Assembly (NCBI RefSeq): GCF_963575615.1
Contig: NZ_CAUYTL010000047.1
Location: 1 to 16,942, forward strand
Length of the DNA: 16,942 nt
Direction of reading: 5' to 3'
Source: Listeria_A hofi
Lineage (GTDB): Bacteria > Bacillota > Bacilli > Lactobacillales > Listeriaceae
The notes beneath the pieces were generated by a model. That model did not search any database. It worked only from the letters and a program-made list of their open reading frames with translations, and was not told the origin of the DNA. Below, in pieces: positions 6,024 through 13,751 of this stretch (position 1 is its first letter; each line of letters opens with the position of its first letter). Made by a program: the position numbers and the translations under genes.

Positions 6024-7508
6024 TCACTCCCCCAGTACCGCTTTAATATAAATTGATGGATCAACTAATGGATCGACTGCCTTGTCAATAAGTGGATACA
6101 TACCTTGTGAAAAGATGCCATAAGCGACGGAAACAGTGAGTAACATCAAGATAGGCACCATCATTTTTCGATATGGAATGTCTAGATTGAACGCTCCTTT
6201 TTTCTCACCCCAGAAACCTTTTGAGAAAATTTTAATCATCGAAAGAAGTACAAACAGGCTAGAAAGAAGTACGATAATACCGCCAACATAATGCTGCACT
6301 GCAAAAGCCCCTTCTACAATTAACAGCTTGCCGATAAACCCGCTGAGTGGTGGAATACCTGCAAGTCCGAGCGCTCCAATAAAGAACGTCCAACCAAGTG
6401 ATGGTTTAACACTCATAAGGCCACTGAACTTTTTGATGCTCGAAAAGCCGGTAATTGCGATGATAACACCTATGATGAGGAAAAGCGTCCCCTTAATCAA
6501 CATATCATGAATCAAGTAGAAAATCGCACCAGTCATAGCTTCACGAGTCATGAGCGAGACACTAAACAGAATCACACCGACTGCGATTAAAATATTATAA
6601 ATCATAATTGTTTTCATATCGTTATAGCTAATTGCTCCGATGACGCCGAGTACAATCGTAATGAGCGCAAGCGTAGACAATAACGGCAATGCAAAACTAG
6701 TTTCATTATAGAAAAATAGTGTATAAACACGAATAATAGCGTAAATCCCAACTTTCGTGAGTAAAGCACCAAATAAAGCAAGGACGGGAATTGGTGGCGC
6801 AAAGTAAGAACCTGGTAACCAGAAATACAGCGGAAAAATACCAGCTTTCAGACCAAACACGAACAAGAATAATACTGCAACAACCGTTATCATCCCAGTA
6901 TTTCCACTATTAATCTCAGAAATTTTTTGTGAGATATCAGCCATGTTAAGCGTACCAACCATTGAGTAAAGCAGAGCAATAGCCATAACGAGAAACGCTG
7001 AGCCAATAACGTTAATTAGTAGATACTTTACTGTAGCCTTCAATTGTCCCTGCGTTCCGCCTAAAACGAGTAATACGTAAGATGCCATCAACATTACTTC
7101 AAAGAAAACAAACAAGTTAAAAATGTCTCCGGTCAAAAACGAGCCGTTCACCCCGACAATCATAAACAAGACAGCCGGATAATATAAAAATCGTTCCCGT
7201 GGTTTCCCGATAGAATAAAACGAATAAATTAACGCCCCAAGAAGCACTAAACTCGTCGTTGTTACGAGCAGGATAGCGAACATGTCACCAACAATCGAAA
7301 TGCCAAATGGAGCTGGCCAGTTTCCAAGCGTTACGACCAAAATCCCATGTTGATACACATAATAAATTAGGTAAATGTTAGCTAGAATAAGAACCACGCT
7401 CGTAATGATCGCTAGTACACGTTGTACCATTACTTTTCGCGGTAGTAGCATCAGAAAAATCGCTCCGAAAAACGGAATCAAAATCGGCATTAAAACAAGG
7501 TTACTCAT
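6024..7508 (-). CDS. mrpD: Mrp Na+/H+ antiporter subunit D (NuoN-like)
   Basis: A 494-residue polytopic membrane protein of the proton-conducting family shared with complex I NuoL/M/N. It has about 14 hydrophobic helices. The conserved Glu in NLFVFFEVMLMASYV is residue 137, corresponding to the essential Glu137 of Bacillus MrpD. Lys221 in LKAGIFPLYFWLP and Lys252 in ALLTKVGIY are the further family charges. With MrpA it forms the ion-translocating part of the complex. The start is placed at the ATG at 7508 (MSNLVLMPIL), giving the family length and an 8-nt overlap with mrpC. The ATG immediately before it (7511) is equally possible, with AAGGGGG upstream. The frame is open to 7583, but that extension is mrpC sequence read out of frame. 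Confidence 0.94.
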   Translation of the reverse strand: MSNLVLMPILIPFFGAIFLMLLPRKVMVQRVLAIITSVVLILANIYLIYYVYQHGILVVTLGNWPAPFGISIVGDMFAILLVTTTSLVLLGALIYSFYSIGKPRERFLYYPAVLFMIVGVNGSFLTGDIFNLFVFFEVMLMASYVLLVLGGTQGQLKATVKYLLINVIGSAFLVMAIALLYSMVGTLNMADISQKISEINSGNTGMITVVAVLFLFVFGLKAGIFPLYFWLPGSYFAPPIPVLALFGALLTKVGIYAIIRVYTLFFYNETSFALPLLSTLALITIVLGVIGAISYNDMKTIMIYNILIAVGVILFSVSLMTREAMTGAIFYLIHDMLIKGTLFLIIGVIIAITGFSSIKKFSGLMSVKPSLGWTFFIGALGLAGIPPLSGFIGKLLIVEGAFAVQHYVGGIIVLLSSLFVLLSMIKIFSKGFWGEKKGAFNLDIPYRKMMVPILMLLTVSVAYGIFSQGMYPLIDKAVDPLVDPSIYIKAVLGE

Positions 7509-7848
7509 CATCTGCTTCATGCCCCCTTGTCTTAGAAACGCTCTCACTATTAAGTTCCTGATAAGCCCTGTAAGCAAGGACAAGGAAGAAAGCAGTCACA
7601 CCAAAACTAATAACAATCGCTGTCAAAATTAAAGCTTGTGGCAGAGGGTCATTATAAGCAGAAAGCCCAGGAGTATCAAGCAGGGGAGCCTTCCCTTTTT
7701 TTAAACCGCCCATCGTCAAAATAAGCAAGTTAACTCCGTGACTTAAAATTGCCGTCCCAAGAATAATACGCAACAAACTTTTGGAAAGAATAAGGTAAGT
7801 GGCGGCCATAAACATGAGCCCAATTAAAATCGACATCAACAGTTCCAT
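7501..7848 (-). CDS. mrpC: Mrp Na+/H+ antiporter subunit C (NuoK-like)
   Basis: A 115-residue three-helix subunit homologous to NuoK of complex I, close in length to Bacillus MrpC (113). The first helix (about 3-22) is followed by SLLRIILGTAILSHGVNLLI (24-43). The signature DPLPQALILTAIVISFG lies at 67-83, and a charged tail follows from residue 93. The ATG (7846-7848) directly follows the mrpB TAG with no gap, and GGGGAGAG lies upstream inside mrpB. The 3' end overlaps the mrpD start. Confidence 0.94.
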   Translation of the reverse strand: MELLMSILIGLMFMAATYLILSKSLLRIILGTAILSHGVNLLILTMGGLKKGKAPLLDTPGLSAYNDPLPQALILTAIVISFGVTAFFLVLAYRAYQELNSESVSKTRGHEADDE

Positions 7849-8271
7849 CTAGTCACTCTCCCCAATCGTTTGAATTATCGTAAGCGTTACACCAACAACG
7901 ACTAGATAAACACCCAAGTCAAAAATTGTTGCGGTATGCAGCGATGTATCGCCCAGAATAGGCAAGTCTACGTGGCCAAATTTATGCGTTAAAAAAGGAT
8001 CACCAGTCAAAATACCAATCATGCCAGTGCCAACTGCAAACAATAAGCCAACGCCAGTCATCATAATCGTATTTATATTTAACATGCTTCTCACAGTTTG
8101 CGAGTCATAAGCAATCAAGGTCAGCGTCACTGCACCAGCCGAAATCAAGCCAGCAACGAAGCCACCACCAGGATTGTAATGTCCAGCTAAGAACAAGTGG
8201 AGCGAGAACAGGAAAATAATAAAGACAACAACCTTGGTGACATTACGTAGCAATACGTCATTTGTTTTCAT
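7849..8271 (-). CDS. mrpB: Mrp Na+/H+ antiporter subunit B
   Basis: A 140-residue MnhB-family subunit with four hydrophobic segments. The family motif HYNPGGGFVAGLISAG is at residues 31-46 and is nearly invariant in MrpB and in the B-domains of related complexes. The C-terminus IFDLGVYLVVVGVTLTIIQTIGE is also typical. The start ATG (8269-8271) lies in the end of mrpA with a 14-nt overlap. It has AGGAGGG 6 nt upstream, so reinitiation or coupling is likely. Confidence 0.94.
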   Translation of the reverse strand: MKTNDVLLRNVTKVVVFIIFLFSLHLFLAGHYNPGGGFVAGLISAGAVTLTLIAYDSQTVRSMLNINTIMMTGVGLLFAVGTGMIGILTGDPFLTHKFGHVDLPILGDTSLHTATIFDLGVYLVVVGVTLTIIQTIGESD

Positions 8272-10666
8272 TTTTTTCCCTCCTAGCTAAGCGTAATTTT
8301 ATCATCCCAAAAATACCAATGGATGCAACAGCGAGCACGGCGGTTTCGAACAATGTATCAAAACCACGGAAATCGACTAGAATCACGTTAACAATATTTT
8401 TCCCAGCTGCTTTCGTATACGTATTATCAATATAGTACTGCGAAATCGAGTCATAGAACGTCGTATCATAAGCTGAAATGGAAATTAAGAAAACGACCAA
8501 CCCAACACCGATACTAATAAAAGTCTTTGCAGAGAACCATCGCGGTTTCTCCTCAATATTACTGAACTGTGGCAAATGGTAGAAAACGAGCAGGTAAAGC
8601 ACAACTGAGATGGTCTCAATTACAAGCTGTGTCAAAGCAAGATCGGGTGCTCTAGCCACAATGAAGAAAATACTAATCGTATAGCCCATCGCACCAAGCA
8701 AAATAATGGAGGTAATGCGCGATTTTGAAAATACAATACCTATAAGCGTTACAATTACGACGAAAACTAAAACATAATCCATCATCGTAACACGCGAAAT
8801 TGCCGAAATATCAAAATTAAGCGCATCCGTCATAAAAATTGTGCCTAACATTAAAATAATAAAAGCCGTCAACATATAGTTTAGATATGTTCGCAACCAA
8901 CCAGTCATTACCCATAAAGTAAAGCGATACGATCCTTGCTCCATATAATACATTCCATTATCATACGCTTTACCCCAACGGAAAAATGCCGGAACTTTCT
9001 CAGAGATAAAAGGTCGCCACCAATTTGTTGTCTTATAAAGAAAAATGCCCAAAATAATTACGCCAGCCGTCATCAGCAATGCCATCGTGAAGCCATGCCA
9101 GAAACTGATATGAATCGAATAACCAGTCCCGTAAAGCGAAGGCATAATTGATTTTACTGCAGGTTCAAGCAACGGTTTGGCAAGCAAATTTGGGAAAACA
9201 CCTGTAATTACAACAAGTGCAGATAAAATCATCGGCGGTAATAACAATCCAAATGGTGCCTCATGCGGTTTTTGCGGCAGTAAATGCGGTTTAAGTTTGC
9301 CACCGAAAGTTCTGAAGAAAATAATCATGCTATAAACAAATGTGAAAATACTTCCTATCCAAGCGATGATTGGTAATATGACGCCCCATGTCTCTGCCTG
9401 AAACAAGTTCAGCGATGTCACGTCTACCATACTTTGAAAAAACATTTCCTTACTCAAAAAACCATTAAATGGCGGTAATCCAGCCATTGCAAACGTCCCG
9501 ATAAAGGCAATCGTCGCTGTAATTGGCATAACTTGCATCAAACCACCGAGCCGCTTAATATCCCGCGTCCCAGTCTCATGATCCACAATCCCAACCATCA
9601 TGAACAAACTTCCTTTAAAAGTAGCATGGTTAAATAAATGGAAAACCGCTGCTACAATCGCACCAATATAAATGTTGTCATTCCAAGAATCGAAATGAAG
9701 CGCCGCAGCTCCAACGCCTAATAGTGTCATAATCAAACCGAGTTGACTAATCGTTGAATAGGCCAAAATCGCCTTCAAATCGGTTTTCTTCGTCGCGGTA
9801 ATCGAACCCCAGAACAAGGTCACAATCCCGACTAGCGAAATTGTCCAGAACCAAGCCCCAGATACCGCGAAAAGAGGTGTAAACCGAGCGACTAAATAAA
9901 TTCCAGCTTTGACCATCGTTGCTGAATGCAAATATGCACTAACTGGCGTTGGGGCTTCCATCGCGTCAGGCAACCAAATATGGAATGGAACCTGCGCCGA
10001 TTTTGTAAAGGCACCTAGTAAAATAAAAATCATGGCAGGAATAAATAGCGAACTATTTTGAACAAGTGCTGCCTCCGAAATGATTTCACGTAACGAGAAT
10101 GATCCCGTAATAAGGTGAAGCAATAAAATCCCGCCGAGAAGCATCAAGCCTCCGAATACGGTAATAAGCAATGACTTTCGCGCGCCATAACGCGATCTTT
10201 CTCGATGATACCAATATCCAATCAGTAGAAATGAACTAATCGAGGTCATTTCCCAGAATAAATAAAGAACAACTAAATTATCACTCAAAACAACTCCGAG
10301 CATAGCCGTCATAAAAATGAACAGAAATGCATAAAAATTGTTTAAACGCTCCTTCTTTTTACCTAAGTAGAAAATAGAGTAAAACGTAACAAGTGATCCA
10401 ATCCCTGTAATAAGCAGAGCAAATAACAAACTAAGCCCGTCCACAACGATCGTAAAATTAATACCGAGCGATGGAATCCAAGGCATTGTCTGCGTGACAA
10501 CCCCATCCGTCGTTTGCGGAATAAACGTCAAAAAATAGATAAACAAGATGACGGGAATCGGCAAAACAATCCATCCAGTATGCAGTTGTTTGGTCCAACG
10601 ATAGAAAATGGGAATTAACATAGCCATGATAAATGGCAAGAAAATGGCGAGGTGTAGAAATGACAA
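8258..10666 (-). CDS. mrpA: Mrp Na+/H+ antiporter subunit A (NuoL-like)
   Basis: An 802-residue polytopic protein, full length compared with Bacillus MrpA (about 801). Residues 1-500 are NuoL-like. Glu139 in LYLFWEMTSIS, Lys222 in TKSAQVPFHIWLP, the ATMVKAG segment (249-255) and Lys299 in DLKAILAYSTISQLG are the family's proton-path residues. The C-terminal part carries the MbhD-like domain (VARAPDLALTQLVIETISVV, about 690) and an MbhE-like end (VDFRGFDTLFETAVLAVAS). The start is TTG (10664-10666), supported by AGGAGG 8 nt upstream; no better in-frame ATG lies nearby. It is the first gene of the operon, with an extended -10 about 180 bp upstream. The complex exchanges Na+ (and in some species K+ or Li+) for protons and supports pH and salt tolerance. 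Confidence 0.95.
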   Translation of the reverse strand: MSFLHLAIFLPFIMAMLIPIFYRWTKQLHTGWIVLPIPVILFIYFLTFIPQTTDGVVTQTMPWIPSLGINFTIVVDGLSLLFALLITGIGSLVTFYSIFYLGKKKERLNNFYAFLFIFMTAMLGVVLSDNLVVLYLFWEMTSISSFLLIGYWYHRERSRYGARKSLLITVFGGLMLLGGILLLHLITGSFSLREIISEAALVQNSSLFIPAMIFILLGAFTKSAQVPFHIWLPDAMEAPTPVSAYLHSATMVKAGIYLVARFTPLFAVSGAWFWTISLVGIVTLFWGSITATKKTDLKAILAYSTISQLGLIMTLLGVGAAALHFDSWNDNIYIGAIVAAVFHLFNHATFKGSLFMMVGIVDHETGTRDIKRLGGLMQVMPITATIAFIGTFAMAGLPPFNGFLSKEMFFQSMVDVTSLNLFQAETWGVILPIIAWIGSIFTFVYSMIIFFRTFGGKLKPHLLPQKPHEAPFGLLLPPMILSALVVITGVFPNLLAKPLLEPAVKSIMPSLYGTGYSIHISFWHGFTMALLMTAGVIILGIFLYKTTNWWRPFISEKVPAFFRWGKAYDNGMYYMEQGSYRFTLWVMTGWLRTYLNYMLTAFIILMLGTIFMTDALNFDISAISRVTMMDYVLVFVVIVTLIGIVFSKSRITSIILLGAMGYTISIFFIVARAPDLALTQLVIETISVVLYLLVFYHLPQFSNIEEKPRWFSAKTFISIGVGLVVFLISISAYDTTFYDSISQYYIDNTYTKAAGKNIVNVILVDFRGFDTLFETAVLAVASIGIFGMIKLRLARREKNENK

Positions 10667-10843
10667 AAGTTCTCCCTCCTTGGTGAAAATTAATATCTAA
10701 ATATGACGAAACATCACAATTTATTTAGGAAAGCATAGAAGCTTAAAATGAAAACCCGAAGATAAAAAATAGGCTGTGATTCTGTGCTCGTGGATATGCT
10801 TAAGAAATAAGACATGGAGCACGCGTTGTTTGTCACATTTTTT

Positions 10844-10852
10844 ATTATAGCA
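10844..10852 (-). promoter_or_regulatory. Extended -10 promoter of the mrp operon
   Basis: On the minus strand the sequence is TGCTATAAT, a perfect TGn extended -10 joined to a consensus TATAAT. The -35 position is a run of T with little consensus, which an extended -10 can tolerate. Initiation near 10837 would give a leader of about 170 nt before the mrpA TTG. Confidence 0.6.
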
Positions 10853-10947
10853 TACTTAATTACCTGAAAAAAAGGGTAGAATCTTGGGCAACGTGTGAAA
10901 AGGGTAATGTTTTTCGAATTCTATAAATATGTAGAAAGATGAAAAAT

Positions 10948-10987
10948 AAAAAAATTGCTGCTCTCAAAAAAGAACAACAATTTTTTT
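10948..10987 (-). terminator. Rho-independent terminator of the MFS gene
   Basis: The arms 10948-10964 and 10971-10987 pair over 17 positions around a 6-nt loop. On the minus strand two positions are G-U pairs; on the plus strand they would be C-A mismatches. The structure therefore fits an RNA made from the minus strand, the direction of the MFS gene that ends 24 bp upstream. A run of seven U closes the 3' arm. Confidence 0.8.
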
Positions 10988-11011
10988 AAATGTATTTTCT
11001 AGTTTCGATAA

Positions 11012-12229
11012 TTAGTCCACATTTACATGGCGCTTTCGATCCGATTTCAAGCTAAACCAAAGCAATACAAAGGCAACGACAAACATGAAGCTCGTAAAGA
11101 CAAAAACATTGCTCATCCCAACGAATCCAGCCATTGTCCCGCCAAGAATCGGACCGATCACATTCCCAAGAAAACGTGCACTCTGGTTATAGCCGAGCAT
11201 CTCACCCTGCATTTGTCCCGGAGCCGATAAACGAATATAAGCTGTGATACAAGGCACCATCCCCCCAATCGCAATTCCAAACAAAAATCGGAAGAAAATA
11301 AACAACCACAAATTTGGAACAAAAGCTTGCGGTAAAACAAAAAGTGCCGCCATAATCAGCAACATATTCAAAATTTTCTCGTACCCATACTTATCTCCCA
11401 GCTCGCCCCATTTTCGCGTCATGACTAAATTTCCAAAACCAGCCGCTGAAAAAGCAAGTCCAGACAACAACGCTACATTATCGGTATGCGTCAATTCTCC
11501 AACATAAAGCGCAAGTAAAGGCTGAACACTAAAGTTTGCAACTTGAATAAGCAATGAAATAATCATCACCATCATCAAAACCCGTAACTTAAAGATATGT
11601 TTCAACACTTCTCGGCGTGAGTAAGTCACTTTTTTCACGCCCTCCAAATCCGGCCGAACTTCCTTCAAACCAAAGGAAACAAGTAAAGCCGCTACAAATA
11701 TTGCAATCCCTGTAATAATAAAGGTACTTGAAAATCCGAAAAAGTCAGCCAAAGCCCCACCGAGTAGCGGGCCAAACAGCATCCCAGTTACACCACCCAA
11801 TTGCAAAGTTCCGAGTACCTTCCCAGCCTCACTACGATTCGTTTGTCTCGCAATAAAAGCGTTCGAAATCCCGATAAAGCCAGTAACGACACCCATAAAA
11901 ATTCGCAAAACCATCATATATGTGACTGAATGAGCATAACCCATAAGAAAAATACTGACACTCATCCCAAAAGCTGTAAACATCAAAATTTTCTTAAACC
12001 CATACTTATCCCCAATCCGGCCCCAAATTGGCGAAAAAATAAAAGCGACTAAAAAAGTCACACCAAAAATATATCCAGCCCAGCGTTGTACATACGCCTC
12101 ACTATAATTTCCAAACGTTTCAATATACAACGATAAAAACGGCATGATCATCGTTGTACTGGCCGAAATTAATAAATTCGCGACCATTAAAATGTACAGA
12201 TTCCGTTTTTTGATTGACATAAAAACCAT
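11012..12229 (-). CDS. MFS exporter of the drug:H+ antiporter type
   Basis: A 405-residue, probably 12-helix major facilitator protein. Motif A (GRIGDKYGFKK, residues 70-80) lies in the loop after helix 2. Its relic, WGELGDKYGYEK, recurs at 274-285 after helix 8. Motif C, GGVTGMLFGPLLGGAL (145-160) in helix 5, marks proton-coupled exporters such as Bmr- and MdtG-type pumps. A multidrug or metabolite export role is inferred and the substrate is not evident. The start ATG at 12229 has AAGGA 6 nt upstream; a second in-frame ATG three codons later is a possible alternative. It is monocistronic, with its own terminator, and divergent from the small peptide and cyclophilin genes. Confidence 0.9.
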   Translation of the reverse strand: MVFMSIKKRNLYILMVANLLISASTTMIMPFLSLYIETFGNYSEAYVQRWAGYIFGVTFLVAFIFSPIWGRIGDKYGFKKILMFTAFGMSVSIFLMGYAHSVTYMMVLRIFMGVVTGFIGISNAFIARQTNRSEAGKVLGTLQLGGVTGMLFGPLLGGALADFFGFSSTFIITGIAIFVAALLVSFGLKEVRPDLEGVKKVTYSRREVLKHIFKLRVLMMVMIISLLIQVANFSVQPLLALYVGELTHTDNVALLSGLAFSAAGFGNLVMTRKWGELGDKYGYEKILNMLLIMAALFVLPQAFVPNLWLFIFFRFLFGIAIGGMVPCITAYIRLSAPGQMQGEMLGYNQSARFLGNVIGPILGGTMAGFVGMSNVFVFTSFMFVVAFVLLWFSLKSDRKRHVNVD

Positions 12230-12245
12230 CTCTATTCCTTATTAG

Positions 12246-12274
12246 TTTCCAAATATCTAATTCCATTATAGAAT
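12246..12274 (+). promoter_or_regulatory. Candidate sigma-A promoter for the small ORF and cyclophilin
   Basis: TTTCCA (12246-12251), a 17-bp spacer and TAGAAT (12269-12274) match the -35 and -10 consensus at 4 and 5 of 6 positions. The -10 overlaps that of the divergent MFS promoter. A start near 12281 would give a leader of about 40 nt to the 31-codon ORF. Confidence 0.45.
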
Positions 12275-12291
12275 AAAGAATGACAGAAACA
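12265..12291 (-). promoter_or_regulatory. Candidate sigma-A promoter of the MFS gene
   Basis: On the minus strand a consensus TATAAT -10 occupies 12265-12270. A weak TTGTTT -35 lies 16 bp upstream. The predicted start is about 30 bp before the MFS ATG, a normal leader length. Confidence 0.45.
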
Positions 12292-12321
12292 AAAATAAAC
12301 GCTCTAAGAAGAGGAGGCAAC

Positions 12322-12417
12322 ATGGTCAAAAAAATTGTTATTTGGGGCGCTGCTAGTTTATTATGTATATATGTACTAGCTGTATTTGTGAACTTACTCA
12401 TAATCTGGTTCAAATAA
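12322..12417 (+). CDS. 31-residue single-helix membrane peptide
   Basis: A short gene with a strong signal: GAGGAGG lies 5 nt before the ATG at 12322. The product has a basic start, MVKK. An uninterrupted hydrophobic stretch follows from about Ile5 to Trp29, and the protein ends in FK with a TAA. This is the layout of a single transmembrane helix with a short positively charged cytoplasmic N-terminus. I do not recognise a family. It lies between the MFS promoter and the cyclophilin gene, 36 bp upstream of the latter and on the same strand, so the two are probably cotranscribed from the promoter at 12246-12274. It could be a regulator or accessory peptide of a membrane protein. A toxin-like peptide is also possible, but no antitoxin RNA is evident. 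Confidence 0.7.
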   Translation: MVKKIVIWGAASLLCIYVLAVFVNLLIIWFK

Positions 12418-12453
12418 GAGCAGTCAACTAAAAGAAAAAGAGGAGATTTAAAA

Positions 12454-13041
12454 ATGACATATTATCCACAATTATCAAAAGAAGTAACAGAAAACGAAAA
12501 ATTGGTAGCGATGGAAACAAATCGCGGAACAATAAAGTTAAAACTATTCCCAGAAATCGCGCCAAAAGCAGTAGAAAATTTTCTAACACACGCTGAAAAT
12601 GGCTACTATGAAGGTATCATTTTCCACCGTGTTATTGCTGATTTTATGATTCAAGGTGGCGATCCAGAAGGCGCAGGTTACGGCGGAGAAAGCATCTGGG
12701 GAGAACCATTTGAAGATGAATTCTCACCAAACGCCTTCAATATCCGTGGAGCTTTATCAATGGCAAATGCAGGGCCAGGAACAAACGGTAGCCAATTCTT
12801 CATCGTTACAAATAAAAACTTACATCCACAAATGGCTAAACAAATGGAAGGCGCAGGATTCCCAGCTGAGGTAATTGAAGCTTATAAAGCTGGTGGAACA
12901 CCACATTTAGACGGACGCCACACAGTATTTGGCCAAGTAGTAGACGGCATGGACGTAGTAGATGAAATCCAATCTGTCAGCGTCGGTGCCCAAGACAAAC
13001 CAGTTCACGATGTAACAATCGAAAAAATCACCATCCTATAA
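12454..13041 (+). CDS. ppiB: Cyclophilin-type peptidyl-prolyl cis-trans isomerase
   Basis: A 195-residue cytoplasmic cyclophilin (no signal peptide) that catalyses Xaa-Pro cis-trans isomerisation during protein folding. The catalytic and binding motifs are present: FHRVIADFMIQGGDP (residues 57-71, with Arg59 the catalytic residue), SMANAGPGTNGSQFFI (102-117) and HLDGRHTVFGQV (151-162). An insertion of about 30 residues (120-150) precedes the last motif. It is typical of the longer form found in Listeria and lactic acid bacteria, compared with the 143-residue Bacillus PpiB. The ATG at 12454 has AGGAG with good spacing. No clear U-tract terminator follows. Confidence 0.95.
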   Translation: MTYYPQLSKEVTENEKLVAMETNRGTIKLKLFPEIAPKAVENFLTHAENGYYEGIIFHRVIADFMIQGGDPEGAGYGGESIWGEPFEDEFSPNAFNIRGALSMANAGPGTNGSQFFIVTNKNLHPQMAKQMEGAGFPAEVIEAYKAGGTPHLDGRHTVFGQVVDGMDVVDEIQSVSVGAQDKPVHDVTIEKITIL

Positions 13042-13151
13042 TAGATGCATACACTGAACAAATCGGCGAGAATTACTAGATGTACGCAAAGTATATCGAA
13101 AATCCCTTGCTACACTCGGCGTTACTCTAAATCAAGATAGGCCACCAAACC

Positions 13152-13185
13152 CACGCGCGCTGAGAAACGTTTCTCGGTGCGCGTG
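13152..13185. repeat. 34-nt near-perfect GC-rich hairpin/palindrome
   Basis: The arms 13152-13167 and 13170-13185 pair over 16 positions with two G-U pairs and a 2-nt centre. The inner part GAGAAACGTTTCTC (13162-13175) is a perfect 14-bp DNA palindrome. No U-tract follows on either strand, so it is a weak candidate for a classic terminator. It ends 10 bp before the -35 of the PTS IIB promoter, where an operator could sit. It may alternatively mark the 3' end of the ppiB transcript. Confidence 0.75.
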
Positions 13186-13195
13186 AAGCTCACCC

Positions 13196-13224
13196 TTGTG
13201 TAAACGCTGTATTATGAGTATAAT
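13196..13224 (+). promoter_or_regulatory. Sigma-A promoter of the PTS IIB gene
   Basis: TTGTGT (13196-13201), a spacer of exactly 17 bp and a consensus TATAAT (13219-13224). A start near 13231 gives a leader of about 40 nt. Confidence 0.65.
13199..13212 (+). promoter_or_regulatory. Probable CcpA-binding cre site
   Basis: TGTAAACGCTGTAT matches the catabolite-responsive element TGWAANCGNTNWCA at all positions except the last two. It overlaps the -35 and the spacer of the promoter, a position where CcpA would repress transcription. A cre at a PTS gene fits carbon catabolite control. Confidence 0.5.
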
Positions 13225-13272
13225 GAATATAGTAAAAGAAAGCTACCCTAAAATCGAAAGGAAAGATTTTTG

Positions 13273-13581
13273 ATGAAAAATATCGTATTAGTATGTGCGG
13301 CAGGAATGTCCACAAGTTTATTAGTAACAAAAATGCAAAAGGCAGCAGAAGCAAAAGGGTTAGAAGCGACAATTGCTGCATATTCTATCTCAGAAATCAA
13401 TGGACTTATTGATACAGCAGATGTAGTGTTGCTTGGCCCTCAAGTTCGCTACCAAAAATCAACTGTTGATAAATTAGCTGAACCAACGGGTGTTCCAGTT
13501 GATGTTATTGATATGACAGCTTACGGCACGATGAACGGTGAAAAAGTGCTTGATCACGCTTTGAAATTAATGGGTGAATAA
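13273..13581 (+). CDS. PTS EIIB component, lactose/cellobiose type
   Basis: A 102-residue cytoplasmic phosphotransfer domain of the PTS lactose/N,N'-diacetylchitobiose/beta-glucoside class. The phosphorylatable Cys8 sits in the P-loop-like signature VLVCAAGMSTSLLVTKM (5-21). DVVLLGPQVRYQ at 50-61 and the preceding Ala/Ile-rich helix are typical of the CelA/LicB fold. The ATG at 13273 has AAAGGAAAG 7 nt upstream; the TTG one codon earlier is a less likely start. No EIIA or EIIC gene lies next to it, so it must work with components encoded elsewhere or have a regulatory role. It has its own promoter, probable cre site and terminator, so it forms a single-gene transcription unit. Confidence 0.92.
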   Translation: MKNIVLVCAAGMSTSLLVTKMQKAAEAKGLEATIAAYSISEINGLIDTADVVLLGPQVRYQKSTVDKLAEPTGVPVDVIDMTAYGTMNGEKVLDHALKLMGE

Positions 13582-13597
13582 TAAATAGACGTATCAA

Positions 13598-13645
13598 AGC
13601 CTGAGCTATGGGTTGGCATTTGCCACTTGTAGCGCGGGCTTTTTT
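13598..13645 (+). terminator. Rho-independent terminator of the PTS IIB gene
   Basis: The arms AGCCTGAGCTA (13598-13608) and TAGCGCGGGCT (13630-13640) pair with one G-U pair and one mismatch. An inner TGGCA/TGCCA pairing extends the stem, and a run of six T follows. It begins 16 bp after the stop codon. Confidence 0.85.
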
Positions 13646-13751
13646 GTATGCCAAAAAATAAATCAAGATGGGTGATTTCAGACAGGTTTACCTCCGTAAT
13701 TTGATATACAATACTATTTGTAACATAAAAAGAAATTAGGAGGAACATGAG

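Larger units (their letters stand above)
10667..11011. other. Intergenic region upstream of mrpA
   Basis: 345 bp without a gene. It holds, read on the minus strand, the MFS gene terminator (10948-10987), a candidate promoter for the mrp operon (10844-10852), and a leader of about 170 nt with a short stem-loop. The leader contains GTGCTC (10817-10822 in plus coordinates, as GAGCAC) facing GAGCAC (10784-10789), with an inner ATGTCTT/AAGCAT pairing. I recognise no known riboswitch. Confidence 0.6.

Noticed and set aside
13050..13070. Shared AAATCGGCGA in the regions after menI and after ppiB
   Set aside because: The similarity covers only about 14 of 18 bases and does not extend, so a repeat family cannot be claimed from this window.
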